A DNA stretch of 64,000 bases from Casuarina equisetifolia (lineage: Eukaryota; Streptophyta; Magnoliopsida; Fagales; Casuarinaceae). Position numbers and translations under genes: made by a program. This document shows, piece after piece, positions 35,030-47,246 of the stretch. The stretch's first letter is position 1. The number at the start of each line of letters is the position of its first letter. The stretch lies in NCBI GenBank assembly GCA_028551475.1, contig CM052357.1, positions 3,286,001-3,350,000 of the forward strand. The letters are read 5' to 3'. The notes under the pieces were generated by a model. It saw nothing but the letters and a program-made list of their open reading frames with translations, had not been told where the DNA came from and searched no databases.

Positions 35030-36360
35030 GTAAGCCAGGTTACTGCCACAAGCGAGGCAATTTTTCCTGCTTCACATTGTGGAAATGTGGCTACCATGAG
35101 GAAATATCTCTTGACTGGTAGAAAGAGAGATTGTAAGAAATTTTGATTGACGCCATTTTCAACCAAGTCTTGTTAATAGAGTTTCCCATGAGTCTCCAGC
35201 TTTCAGCGTTATGAAAAATTGGTACAGGAAATTTCTAATGACATACTTCCATATCATCTATTACCCAACTAGCAGTATGACAAAAATAGTATGAACAAAG
35301 TCTTTTCTACGTGGAACATGCGGGTACTACTAATTATGCTTGCTGGACCTGTTATTGAAATTTACTGATTAACATGCTGAGGTGTGTCCCATTATGTTTA
35401 GGTCTGATGCGAGAAAGTTTCGGCCATCTTAGTGTGAAAGACATTAGGAAGACATGATAAATTATAGTCTTGATGTTTAAATATAGTATTGTTTGACATG
35501 AAACTTCATAAAGCTATGTCCCTTTCATCTAAACCCTTATCGACTGGCAAAAAAATTATATTTAAACCAAACACAGGTAGGATATTTGACGACCATATGG
35601 TCTTAAATGTTTACTGACGAGTATGAAAAAAATTTCCTTATAAAAAGAGGGGGAAGAAAGGAGGGTCCATGTAACCATGAGACAGAAACAAAAGGGGGCA
35701 TCATAATCTTTACAACCAAAAACTAAACTTTAGACAAGAACAAGTGCTGCATTGCAAATAATTTGGGCATTGTATTCAGAAAGACTTTCCGAGTTGATAA
35801 TTCTCCTACAGTACTTACCTTGGGACGATGCGAGAAACTTGCGGCCAAACCTTATTAGACGCTAAAAAAAACTTTCATACAAAGCAGAAAAGGTTGTGTA
35901 GTAGCCGTGGTGGCGTGAAAATGCAGAGATGTTCCCATTAGACCAAAATCTTTCCGTAAGATTTGATGTTGCGCAGTAGACTTTCTATACAGGAGAAAAC
36001 CCGACTCATGAACATGATGATTCTCTCGTTTGCCCTGAGTAACAAGTAAAGTTAGCAAAGGAGCCTCTGTTTATCCTGGTTTGGCATATCGAGCGTGGTT
36101 GATATATAGGTTTGCAGATATTTAACAACCAAACATCTTGGCCCAAAGTTCAACCCATCTCTTAGGACCCCACAAAGTAAAGAATATAATCATTCAAAAC
36201 TACTTTACGAGCATATGCAGAAAATCAGATTGCTATCAAGTTAAGCCCCGTCTAATTTTAAAATTGGAGATGACTTTGTGTTATGGGTACGTCAACACCG
36301 GCCAATTTTGCGGCCTGTTCCTTACAAAAGACAAACATCTCCATAACACGAGGTCTAGTT
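35030..36360 (-). repeat. Dispersed cluster repeat (partners 45000-45900, 46190-46790, 56440-57290)
   Basis: 35060-35300 shares GAGGAAATATCT and AGAGAGATTG(T/C)AAGAAATTTTG with 56440-56830, and ATTACCCAACTA with 45060-45120. 35210-35660 runs collinear with 46200-46790. 35850-36020 shares GACTTTCAT-AAAGCAGA and AGACCAAAATC with 57150-57290 and 45220-45340. On the minus strand the shared part gives related short peptides in different frames, so it looks like non-coding or long-dead sequence. Confidence 0.65.
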
Positions 36361-37531
36361 AAAGGTTCAATAATTAGGATGTTGAAAAGAGAAACAAAAG
36401 AAGACACCCATAATCAGTTAACACTTCTCTTACAACTTTAGAAGTGAATAAGTAGAGAGTGACTCGAGTCTTACAACCCCAGAACGACTACTTGCTGGGC
36501 AAGATTACCATGAACACTGTCTCGCTTGAAGAAACAAGTCTATGAACTACCATTTTAACCGATTTGCATTACCAAACTCCTAAAATCTACACCGCATATG
36601 CAGCTCCTATCTCTATCTTTAAGTTTCATATATAGACTCCTAGATAAAACTAAGCTTTCCACTTTAATCGAGGAAGATTAAAAGGTGAATACTGAGGACA
36701 GAACACCGTAATCATGGTAGCCCGGCTCCAGCACTCGAGCAAAAAAAATTTCCAACTGATCAAATGTTTAAGCATTAACAAGAATTATGAAGCAAATAGA
36801 TATTCATAGATGTATTTTAATCTTTCCACTCACTAACACATTTAACAAAGGTAAAAGTATGTTGATGGATAGGGAACTGACTCCATTAGCGCTAAAATGC
36901 CTCTACAATTTGTGGACATCCACTTATATGTTTTCTCTTGCAATGGAGCCCCAAATAGCACAATACATGCGAGAAACATTTTTCAAATCTAGTTCCAGAC
37001 AATTGGCCAATATTTGGTACCTCTAATAGATTTCCTAGTACGAAAGCCTACCTATTGAGGCTGCTTGCGCGATACACGTCCATAGCTTTCCAATGGCCTG
37101 GAATCTTTGGGGTTCAAATTTACATCTTCTTCATCTTGTTTGGGCACTGACCTTTATTAGTAATTTTGACTATCGATTCCATGCTGCCTAAGAATATGTA
37201 CACGTGAAGTTATATTGTATATGTTTTGTGTCTCATTTTCTCCTCCTTAAGAGAATGCACGCTTTAAATGCGTAACCAGTTAGACGTATTTGACATATAG
37301 TGAGCCTATATTTCAGGAATGACTACTGGGTGGCCAGGATCACTAGAAATTTCTAATCGAGAAGCAATAAAGTAAACAGCATGATCATGGAAAACTGTTA
37401 CCAGTATATGCACATAATCATATTGATGGGATCATTAGAGCCAAACAGACATCTTTTCTTTTCTACGTAAAGAGAAGTATCATTTGAGCATAAAGAATCC
37501 CCTAGAGACCATTGGGAATCCTGAGCATAAA
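36361..37531. other. Spacer; 37060-37520 resembles 60340-60860
   Basis: No gene. Shared phrases with 60340-60860 include GTCCATAGCTTT, GTTCAAATTT and AGAGAAGTATCATTTGAGCA. Confidence 0.55.
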
Positions 37532-37849
37532 AAAATTAAGCATATCTGAAATTTGCTTGTCGATAAATGCAATCTCAAACTCACCTGGAGTTTGAAGCCA
37601 TAGCATTTTAGAAATTCATAATACTGCATCACCATAGTTGAACCTCAAAAAATTGTTGAATGGAAGATGCAATCTCAAACTCACCTGGAGTTTGAAGCAA
37701 TCTCAATCTCAAAATTAAGCATATCTGAAATTTGCTTGTCGATAAATGCAATCTCAAACTCACCTGGAGTTTGAAGCCATAGCATTTTAGAAATTCATAA
37801 TACTGCATCACCATAGTTGAACCTCAAAAAATTGTTGAATGGAAGATGG
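37532..37849 (-). repeat. 179-bp tandem duplication containing exon-like cassettes
   Basis: AAAATTAAGCATATCTGAA...GGAAGATG occurs at 37532-37670 and, apparently identical, at 37711-37849. A shorter third copy of CAATCTCAAACTCACCTGGA (37671) lies between them. On the minus strand each unit ends in CTCCAG|GTGAGTTTGAG, a good splice donor. It lies about 400 bp downstream of the receptor kinase. Confidence 0.85.
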
Positions 37850-38261
37850 CATTCACATTTATCGCGTGGAAATTAGTGGCTTTAGCCTGTTTTATTTCAA
37901 GATTGGCACAGATTCAACTTAGTCAAATATTAGCAATAAGAGGCGAAAACCAGTATCACCATACTTGGTGAATTCCAACATCGATTTTTTATTTTTTTAA
38001 TTAATAAATAAGTTTGTATTTTTTAATTTGTTCTTTACTTGATCAACGAGCAACTGCGTTTGCTGGCCTGAGTAATGATTTTGTTGTCTTCTTAAAATAA
38101 CACCCTCGCAATCTTAATGAATTGGTTAGAAAACGTGTATGTGTATAACATAGTAAGTGAATGGATACTTATAAAATTACACAATTCATGTTGTACATAA
38201 AGTTGCTTTATAAACCTATAAGTTTCTGGAATTACACAAAACAAAAACTAGCAACAAAGAA

Positions 38262-41238
38262 CTACACTTGAGCTTCACTCCCCAATTCAACCATACATGT
38301 TCCATGGTTTCTTAGTTGCCATAGCAAAACTCCATTCAATGACTTGGCTATTGGTTTGTCATGGCATGAAAACCTTTGAGACACACATTGCATTGAAGGT
38401 CGAGACTTTGGCTCAACATGGAGGCATGCAAATGCTATGCTAGCAACAAGAAAAATACTTGGTGCAGCCAAGTGATTTGGAGTTGGCAGACGTTTGTCTA
38501 ATATTTGAAGTAAGGAAATGTTTTGAGAAGAGGGTGATAACAATGAAGTCAAGAGTTCTGTTGGATGCATTCCCATTAATATTTCTAATGCCACCACTCC
38601 AAAACTATAAACATCGCACTTTTCAGTAACTTTCATGGTATAAGCAAACTCTGCATAAATAAAAAAGCAAATAAGACCATCAAAAATATAAAATTTTCTT
38701 TTCCATTTTGATATATTATTTAACAACAACAACAACAACAACAAAGCCAAATATAGTAGCCAAAAAAAAAAATTCACCTGGGGCAATATAACCATAAGTG
38801 CCTGCAATTAATGTTTGATTGGAGGAATCGAGATCAAGAAGTCTAGCTGTACCAAAGTCAGAGACAAAGCCCTCTAGTTTAGAGTTTAACAAAATATTGT
38901 TACTTGTTATATCTCGGTGAACTATGGTTGGGATGCATTCATGATGCATATAGGATAAGGCATGAGCAATGCCTTTAATAATGTCCACCCTTGTGCTCCA
39001 TTCCAATTCCATAGCTTGTTGATTGTCATTTAGGGCATAGAATAGACTTCCTCTTTCCATGTACTCATACACCAAAAACATGCATTGTTTGTGCACACAA
39101 TAGCCATGAAGTTTTATAATATTTCGATGACGAACCTTTGTCAACATTGTTATCTCATTCCTAAAACTAATATCAAGTATTAGGTTCTCAGATTCTTGTT
39201 GATGAAGTTTCTTTAATGCAATCACTTTACCAGTAGGCAACTGTGCCTTATAGACACTACCATAACCACCCGTTCCAATGCAATACCTTATGTCAAAATT
39301 TTCAGTTGCTCGAATAATGTCCTCATATGCAATATGTCCATCATAGTTCCATATGGAAAACAAATTTCCACTCTTTTCCTCTTTTGACTCCAATTGAGTT
39401 TCCTTGGCCAAGCATTGAGATCGGAGAAAGGAAACAAGAACTAGGAATAAAATGAAAATGGGGATAGGAACATAAAAACTTATTTTTGTCACATGTGATT
39501 TTTCACCAGGAAGAGGAAATGAAGTGCAATTATGAAAATCCATGAAGTAATTGTACAATTCCTTATTACCAACTATTGTAGAAGAAGAATGATGTAAACA
39601 ATAAGCATTTGGAATTGGACCGATCAAAGAATTGTGTGACAAGGAGATATCTACATCAATGAAAGCATGAGGAATTCTACCCGTAAGATTATTGTAGCTA
39701 AGATCCAAAGTTGATGAAAGCCTTGCATAAAAAAGACCAACAGGTATTTCTCCACTAATAAGGTTATGGCTAAGGTTAATATATGATAAAAGAACAAGAT
39801 TGACAATTAGAGGAGGGATTGGACCAATGAGATTGTTATCACTAAGAAACAAGATTTCCAAATTATTTATATTTCCTACTTCTAAGGGAATGGAACCAAT
39901 GATTTTATTTGAGGAAGCACTCAAATATTTCAAATTTTTTAAATCACCTATGGTTGAAGGAATTGGACCTTGAAGGCGGTTGTTATCTAGGAATAAGTAA
40001 CTCAAATTCTTCATGTTTCCTATTTGAAGGGGAATGAAACCATGAATTTGATTGAAAGAAATATCAAACATCTCTAATTGGGTGAGGTTTGTGAGTGAAA
40101 TTGGAAGCCTACCTATGATTGAGTTATTGTATAGGTCTAAATTGAGCAAATTTCTCATATTTCCTACTTCCAAGGGAATGGAACCAATGATTTGATTTGA
40201 GGAAACACTCAAGTATTCCAAATTTTTTAAATCACCTATGGTTGAAGGAATTGGACCCTGAAGGTGGTTGTTATCTAGAAATAAGTAACTCAAATTCTTC
40301 ATCTTTCCTATTTGATGGGGAATGAAACCATGAATTTGATTGAAAGAAATATCAAACTCCTCTAATTGGGTGAGGTTTGTTAGTGAAATTGGAAGCCTAC
40401 CTGTTAATAAGTTATTGGATAGGTACAAAATGAGCAAATTCCTCATATTTCCTACTTCTGAGGGAATGGAACCAGTGATTTGATTAGAGAAAACACTCAA
40501 AGATTTCAAATTTTTCAAATTACCTATGGTTGAAGGAATTGGACCTTGAAGGTGGTTGTTACCTAGAGATAAGTGACTCAAATTCTTCATGTTTCCCATA
40601 TGAGGGGGAATGAAACCATGGATTTTATTAGAAGAAATATCAAACTCCTCTAATTGGGTGAGGTTTGTTAGCGAAATTGGAAGCTTACCTGTGAATAAGT
40701 TATTGCCTAAATGTAGCTCAAGTAAATTCCTCATATTTCCTACTTCTAGAGGAATAGATCCATTGATTTGATTCGAAGAAATGTCAAGGAATTCTAATTG
40801 AGTGAGCTTTGTCAATGAAAGTGGAAACTTACCCACAAGAAAATTCATGGACAGATTGAGATAAGTAACTCTGGATTGTCTATCCACGTCAAGTTCGATA
40901 CTCCCTTTAAGATCATTTCCAGACATGTCAAGATGTACTAAATTGGGTAAGAAAGAGAGGTTGAGTCTAAAATCACTGCTGTCGGACCCAAGGAGCTTGA
41001 TCTGCGTGATGCTTCCACCGGCATTGCAAGTAATACCCGGCCAGTGGCAATGAGTCGAGGTGTCATTACTGGAGGCATCCCACCATCCAGTCTTCAGCAA
41101 AGTCCTTCCTTCTAATTCTAGTGTTGACGATCCCGATGCCGCCACAAACTGAACTTCGTTATCCAAATAAGTCCCAACAAAGAAGATGCAAATAGCCCAT
41201 GCTACGACCGCAATATAAGAGGGAAGAGAGGATGCCAT
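38262..41238 (-). CDS. LRR receptor-like kinase, MIK2-like (LRR class XII-type), two exons
   Basis: Exon 1 is 41238-38778, intron 38777-38651 (127 bp, GT-AG), exon 2 38650-38262; together they code 949 residues. The junction falls in GTYGYIAP|E of the kinase activation segment, the usual place in this family. Order: signal peptide (MASSLPSYIAVVAWAICIFF), LRR N-cap with CHWPGITC, about 19 LRRs to residue 560, membrane span near 587-608 (FYVPIPIFILFLVLVSFL), then kinase. The kinase has IGTGGYGSVYK (about 653-663), ATP-binding Lys676 in VIALKK, HRD 774-776 and DFG 794-796, all present, so it should be active. It resembles At4g08850/MIK2-type receptors, which sense peptide or cell-wall signals at the plasma membrane. 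An in-frame extension past the donor codes only a V-rich tail from the (AAC)n repeat. No stops or frameshifts. Tandem repeats lie upstream. Confidence 0.9.
38720..38741 (+). repeat. (AAC)n microsatellite in the kinase intron
   Basis: About seven AAC units inside the 127-bp intron. Read through on the minus strand they give a poly-valine run, which is not part of the protein. Confidence 0.9.
39797..40660 (-). repeat. Three tandem 288-bp LRR cassettes in the kinase gene
   Basis: The phrase CTCTAATTGGGTGAGGTTTG recurs at 40071, 40359 and 40647 (exact 288-bp spacing). Each unit encodes four 24-residue LRRs: LTQLE-FDIS, MKNLS-L, LKNL--LS and MRNLL(NNLE in the last). Units are near-identical, so LRRs 5-16 came from block amplification. 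A half-unit (LRRs 3-4) precedes them. Confidence 0.95.
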
Positions 41239-41426
41239 GATGAAGTATATGCTTGATGAGTAAAATAACAGAAGATAGATTGACTGCCATGTTCAGGACT
41301 CGAGAGCCTTTAATAAGGAAGATACTGATGACTAACTAGTGCGTCCCAGAGTTGGAGACTGGGAGTAAAGGTTGAGACCAACGTGATTCTCATCAAACTC
41401 TTTAACTTTTGTAATCCAATAGAGCT

Positions 41427-41790
41427 GGAAATTTCCTGCCACCCGCCTTGCGTTGTTGTTACTAAAAGACTCCTAGTCACGATTCACTCTTCCCAAGTCT
41501 GGTGAGAGCACTTTTCCTTTATTTGAAAGGTTTCCGAGAAAAAATCTTGGAAATTTCCTCCTACATACTTGCGTTGGCGTAACTAGAATATTCTTAGTTC
41601 CGAATCAGTGTACATGTCTAGCTAGTGCACTTTGTTTTTGAAGGCTTTTCCTGGAAAAACACCTTGGCAATGTCCTCCAATTTGGATTGCCTTATCTAGC
41701 AACCTTTTGGTCGGGACTCACTTTCGCGCAATCTTCCACCTGTTGGACACCGTCGTTGGCAAGACCAGTCTTGCAGTTGTCCGTGTCGTG
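41427..41790 (-). repeat. Tandem repeats upstream of the kinase gene (three units)
   Basis: GGAAATTTCC(T/C) anchors occur at 41427 and 41549, and a variant GGCAATGTCC at 41665, spacing 122 and 116 bp. They lie about 190-550 bp upstream of the kinase start codon. Units share ACTTGCGTTG, AAGTCTGG/AGTCTAG and GAGCACTTT. The same family has seven units at 47247-48070. Confidence 0.85.
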
Positions 41791-43327
41791 CAGAGTCGAC
41801 TTTCCATCGTGTAGCACGCAGTTTCCCCTTTCACGTGAGTCTCGCAGCAAAAGGAAAAGGCAAACCAGAGGTTTCTAGAATTACCAACCACGAATTCTGA
41901 AGACTTGGCTTCGGTTCAGACGTTATGGACGATAGCGAATGAGGACAAAGAAATCTCTAGTAAAGTGGGTTTCTAAGCTGCTTTTTTGTTGTGTGAACAT
42001 ATCAGAAGCAGCCCTTTCATTTAGAGAAGCACTTTTGGCAATTACGTGATGTATAAGATCACTGAGAGGCACTCAAATTGAAATGAAAATAAGGTAATTG
42101 CTCATATCATCTTCTCTCCTTGATCAGAGAGTGACTATATTTGCTGGACTGAGCACTGATTTTGGCTGTTCTTTGTAAATAGTGCAAAAAAAATTACGTA
42201 ATTCTATTCATTTGGTTTGAATTTTCCAAACTTATATTCACAAATTAATCCTTCTTTTTGAATCATTTTAGGAATATGATCTTGTTTAGATCTAATTCCT
42301 TGCTAAATAATTTGTTCGGATTCGTGCTCAATTGCTTTAGCAAGAACTTTTAAAGCACATCCATACAGAAATCTGAAACATCAAATTTAATAATGATTTT
42401 GGGTATTTATACAGTACGTATAAAATATGAGAGTGTAGTAGAAATAGGAAAATGTCTTGAGAAGAAATGTTTTTTCTGGGTTTTTACACCAGCTCATGGC
42501 TGTTTCGTTGATTGTCGCTATAGAAGACTAAGAGCTTTTTGCAGTGTAGAGCTATCCATCCATAAAAGGCATCAAACACCGTTTGGTCCAAAGACTGAAA
42601 CCCATCATCCCCCTGTGTACTAGAAAATGACTGTGAATTGATAGCTCGTCCTAGGCTTTGACTGTTAGCAAATTCTTCTGTGTTCCGCCACCAATAATGC
42701 TGTCTTTGTTGTATAGAGTTTAGATGATATCAACTTTGAATAATGTCTGTATTAATGGAAAAACTGTACGCGAGACCGAAGAAATGGCTTACAGAAAATC
42801 AAACTCAAAAATCAACTCACTTAGTACACCCCATTCTTCCTATCCTTATACACATTTACAGCAACTAAACAAAGAAGAAAAACAGCCCTTCGTTTTCCGC
42901 CCGTTCAGGAAGTTTCGGGGGCCGCAGTGAGCATGAGGCAGTGCATCTTTCCAAGCTCATTGTTGATTTGGCCTACGAAAGAGAAGCTGAGTTACCCCAA
43001 CGCACAGTGAAATCCTCCCAACGCATCCAGAAAAAGTTCCTACCTTATTCCTTCCTTCAAATGCGAGGGAAAATCCAGTGGGAGAAGATGTGGCAGGTTT
43101 CTTTTTGCCTTTAATAAGAGTTGTTATGCATCACCTCCATTGAACCTCGAGTCATTGCTGAATGCAACCTGTTTCCAGAATCAGATGAGCCTATAATCAA
43201 AAACAATGTTTGAATTTGATACTTGAACACTACACTTATACGTACAGATCACAACCAAAAAAAACAAAAAACAACAATAATCATTTGAATTTTTCAGAAT
43301 AAAGACACTCTTCTGCACAAAACTTAT
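41791..43327 (-). repeat. Segmental block B, left part (partner 48070-50390)
   Basis: Collinear with block C: GACTGAGCACTGATTTTGGC/TGAGTATTGATTTTG, TGTAGAGCTATCCAT, CATCAAACACCGTTTGG and GAATGCAACCTGTT. Short open frames occur but none is shared intact by both copies. Probably promoter, UTR and spacer DNA copied with the kinase gene. Confidence 0.8.
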
Positions 43328-43826
43328 TGTTAATATTTGACTAAGTTGCATTTTTACCGATGTTTAAATGAAACATGCTAAAAGTACCGAATTCTAGGCA
43401 ACAAATATGAATGTCATCTTGCTTTGGAGGATATTTGATTGAACTTTCTTTGGACAAATTTTTAACTGTAAATGCAAATCACTCTGCACTTAACATGTGG
43501 CTGCCAACAAATGAAATACATTTCTCTTCCTGATGGTGAATACTTACAACCATACTCGATGATATTTTCCTTCTATTTCACTCCAGGAGGTTGGGGCATG
43601 CGAACCTTACTCTATATCTATTGTGTGTAAGCTATGATGTAGTTTTTCCGCAGTGGTGTAGAGGGTGGCTGTAGAACAACTACCCTCTGTTGATTTGGTT
43701 TGTATATAAGGGCGAGGAAAGTGAAATACAGTCACCTTGTGCCAAACATTATCTTGTGCTTCCAGTCTACTCTTGCTTCTCGTGCTCTGTTTTGCCCCTC
43801 CTATGAGTTTATGGCTTCTCAGAGAA
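43328..43826 (-). repeat. Block B segment inverted relative to copies A and C
   Basis: This 500-bp piece matches the reverse complement of 50396-50905. For example GCTTCCAGTCTACTCTTGC here against GCAAGAGTAGACTGGAAGC at 50444, and GAGGATATTTGATTGAACTTT here against AGTTCATTCAAATATCCTC at 50799. Flanks on both sides stay collinear. Copy A (21880-22330) has the orientation of copy C, so the inversion is derived in block B. Confidence 0.88.
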
Positions 43827-44590
43827 AAAGCCAGCAAATAATCATAGAAATAGCACTCATGTAAAACAATAGGAACCCAAAATTTGGATAAAAGAACAAA
43901 GAACACAAGAAAAAAGAAAAAAAAAACAAATAAGGTAGAAGTTTATTTCACTACAATGACATCTACAATGGAATAAGATCAGCGTATATGCTATATGCTC
44001 ATGACGTAGTGAGTAGGAAGACATTAGTGGAAAGAGATCCAACAGCTCTTGAGGACTAAAGAACTAAAATGTAATTTTTCTGTAATAATAAAAAAATTCA
44101 ACAATAAAATAATCATGACAGTAAACAATGATAGAAAGCTGAAACAATATTGATGACTTTCCGCCTTGGGATGCTAGTGCGTAGGACAAAACCCACACTT
44201 GTTCACTATCAAATATTCTCATTGATTTAACCAATTAGCTCGTGTGTTACACATTTGTATTATTATTTCACTGGGATTAGCAACAACGATGGGATTGAAA
44301 TTACAAAAGATATTCTCTAGACTTTTTGAATCCAAAAGCGGTGGAGAAATACTAGGAAGAAGCTGAATGGACTCTGAAGTATCACGTTTATGGACTCTGA
44401 CGTGCCCGAGACTCGCTCTCTACATTCGCTTTGTTTGCTGTAACTGAGCGATCATTCTCTTGTTGAACCACCCTTGGGTTTCTTCTTCCTATGAAAAAAT
44501 AAAAATCAAGAAATGAAGATATAAATAATAGTTGCTTTAAGCTATTACACAATAAAAACTTATACTTATTTCAACAATGCGTAACACATT
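43827..44590 (-). repeat. Segmental block B, right part (partner 50906-51370)
   Basis: Resumes collinearity at AAAGCCAGCAAATAATC. Includes CTCATGACGTAGTGAGTAGGAAGA and GGACTCTGACGTGCC, shared with block C. The last part leads into TNL-derived sequence on the minus strand. Confidence 0.8.
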
Positions 44591-44599
44591 TGCAGAAAA

Positions 44600-45020
44600 A
44601 ATGAGTAAGAGTCCCACTCTGGGATCAGTTCAGAATGGACTTTGGACTTAGACGAAGAATTTTGAAAGTTTTGTCATGATAACCAAAATACGAAGCCATA
44701 AAAGAGCAATTACTGATCAACGAAATTTCATCCAAGTGAAAACAGCCATTTGGTTATGAAATGTCTCTAGCTACAAATAATTTTTCAAATACGGTGATGT
44801 AAACTTGACAGAGCTTTGGCGATGCTTGTAACCCCATGACGAGACTATCAAGGTTGCGGCGTTGAAAGATACTCCCTAGTATGAGCTAAGTAATCAAAAT
44901 CATTGAAATTTGCTCCATCTCCTAGACAGCAATTATCAAATCTAGTGTAACTAAAAACCTTAAAGCTATGAGTAAAGGCTTTGCTATTGCTTGAATATTG
45001 TGACAAGTACATACTGTGAA
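44600..45020 (-). pseudogene. TNL LRR-exon remnant, block B
   Basis: Collinear with 51400-51800 and, more distantly, with 52990-53290 of the TNL at 52-56 kb. It retains the order of AACCAAAATA, AAAGAGCAATTAC and the AGAGCTTTGGCGATGCTTG segment (compare TAGCTTTGGCAATGCTTGA in the TNL). No long frame remains. This is the 3' part of a TNL LRR exon, dead. Confidence 0.65.
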
Positions 45021-46744
45021 AAAGTGGTATGAAAAATTTGCAATAACATCCTTCGAGATCATTTATTACCCAACTACTAGCATGCCAAAATATAATATGA
45101 GCAAAGACTTATTGAATCAGTAAGTACAATTCCTAAACAAAAAGATTGAAATTCTGTGTCTTTACTTCTCGGTGGAACCCCTAATGAAACTTCGGAGCAC
45201 TTTACTCGAATGTCGGGAAAGAAAACGAGGGTTGTGTGTGTGGTCGGTATAGTGGCGGGCAAAAGCAGAGATGCTACCTAGTTTTTCAGTAACATTGAAA
45301 TCTTTCCATGAGATATGGGGTCGGGCAAAATCAATGCTCTCGTTGCTCATCAAATTCAAGTTGCATCCAGCCATAAATCAAATTGTATATGCTAAATTCT
45401 AGTTGACACTTACCAATGACCGAGGATCAGAATAAACCCTTGAAAAACAGATACAAGACTCACATGACATTCGCCAATCTTGTTTCAAGTTCAAAACCTT
45501 AGTTTGACTTACATATTCGAAAATTTAAAACACTTGAGAGTAAAAGCATAATAGCATCAGCTTTAAAGATTACGTTTATTAGACGTCGTAGGCACGGGAA
45601 AGACTTTCATAAAAAGCAGATAAGAAGCAGAGGCCTTTAGACACGTCTTTTGGAATCCGATAAGGAGCAGAGACCGTCTTACAACTCCAAAAATACTGGT
45701 TCCTGATTATCTAGGTCCACCAACAGTGGCCAATTCCGAAAATAGTAGAGAAGGATTCGAGTGTTACAACTCCAAAAATACTAATGTCAGCTACAATCTA
45801 CACTAGTTTGGATTATCGAATTCCCAAAATCTACATTGTATTTGCCGCTTCTATGTTTATATCAATTCCCACAATCCAGATAATTATTAAATGCATTGTG
45901 AATTCCGTTAGTAAACATGAACGTTAGCTGTTGGAAATTCAATGTCTATTCTATATTACTACTATGATGAATTATTATATTCTTTATATATGGAAATATT
46001 ATCTTCTCTTATAAATTAATTTTTAAAGAGAAAATAAGTTTTAATATAGTGATGAGTTATAAACATTCTCACCACTCTAGTCAATTTATACCAATTAAAT
46101 GATTCTTTTTCATTGATTAACAATTGATTTTTGATAATTATAAAGAATTAATTAGGTGTAAGAGACAACAGTTTTTGATAAATGGAAATACAAATTGTAT
46201 GAAATACATATTGACGCCATTTACAAGCAACCTACTTTTGGCTTATCAAAAGGTTGTCAAAGGAAATTTCCTACAACATCCATTGGCTTCATCCCTTCAA
46301 CCACCAAAGACCAAAAAATGAGATGAAGAAATACTTGCTAAGTTAGTTTATTGCATTTCTCATATTAAATATAAAAAGATTTCTTAGGTCCATTATTACC
46401 ATCAAAATGTCCAAAGACTTAATTAAAAAGCTAGTTCAATAACAGTGAAAGTTTCTTTTAATTTAAATACATTTTCAAGAACATGTTTTGATAGTGTAAG
46501 ATAATTTACACCATTAATAATTACCATCCAGTAATTAAAATAGAAGTGTATCCCATTCTTGGCTTGATACAGGAACTTTCGGTCATTTTAATGGGAAAAG
46601 ACATAAGACTTGATAAAGTATAGTCTTGATCTTAAAATCCATAAGGTACTTAGCACCTAATCCCTTAGCGATAAGTGACAAAGTTACACTGCATTCAAAA
46701 GGGGAACGATATTTGATGACTGGTGGTCCTATAAGTCTGCCATG
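45021..46744. other. Repeat-derived spacer
   Basis: 45060-45900 and 46190-46744 carry the dispersed repeats described at 35030-36360. No coding sequence supported. Confidence 0.55.
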
Positions 46745-46799
46745 AGCGTGAAAAAATCTTCTCATTATGGAAAGAGGGGAGAGACTTCACTTTAGGCAA

Positions 46800-47022
46800 G
46801 ATAGGTGGAGTCTTACTCAATAAGGTTGATTCTAAGCTCATTGACATAGGACCGACATCGGTAGATCCCGGTAATGGTTCCACTTTCATTCCAAATGATG
46901 CCAGGCCAATCCCACCATCCAACAAAACACGAACTGAATTTTGTTATCCAAATAAGTCCAATGAACAAGATACAAATAGCCCATGCTACAACTGCAGTTT
47001 AATTAGGAACAGAGGATGCCAT
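46800..47022 (-). pseudogene. 5' fragment of a MIK2-like kinase gene
   Basis: The start codon is at 47022-47020. The frame reads MASSVPN, then TAA at codon 8, then TAVVAWAICILF, against MASSLPSYIAVVAWAICIFF in the intact gene. Further on, WWDWPGIIWNE parallels the LRR N-cap WWDASSN...CHWPGITCN, with the intervening residues deleted and the N-cap cysteine replaced by Trp. Similarity ends near 46800, with no LRRs or kinase. It is the truncated twin of the gene at 38262-41238, still with its upstream repeats. Confidence 0.85.
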
Positions 47023-47246
47023 GATTAAGTATGTACTTAATGAGAAAATTAATAGAAGATAAATTGATTGTCCTGTTCACAAGTTGGGAGCATTTAATTA
47101 GGAAGATACGGACGGCCGACTATCATAGACTTGTAGACTGGCAATCAAGATTGAGACCAACCCTTTTATTTTCTAAGTTATATTGACCAGGAATAATACC
47201 TACATGATTCTCACTAAACTCTTTATCTTTCGGAATCCAATGGAGC

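Noticed and set aside
38716-38777. C-terminal poly-valine tail of the long kinase frame
   Set aside because: It is intron read-through of an (AAC)n repeat. The GT-AG junction 38777/38651 restores the standard kinase reading.
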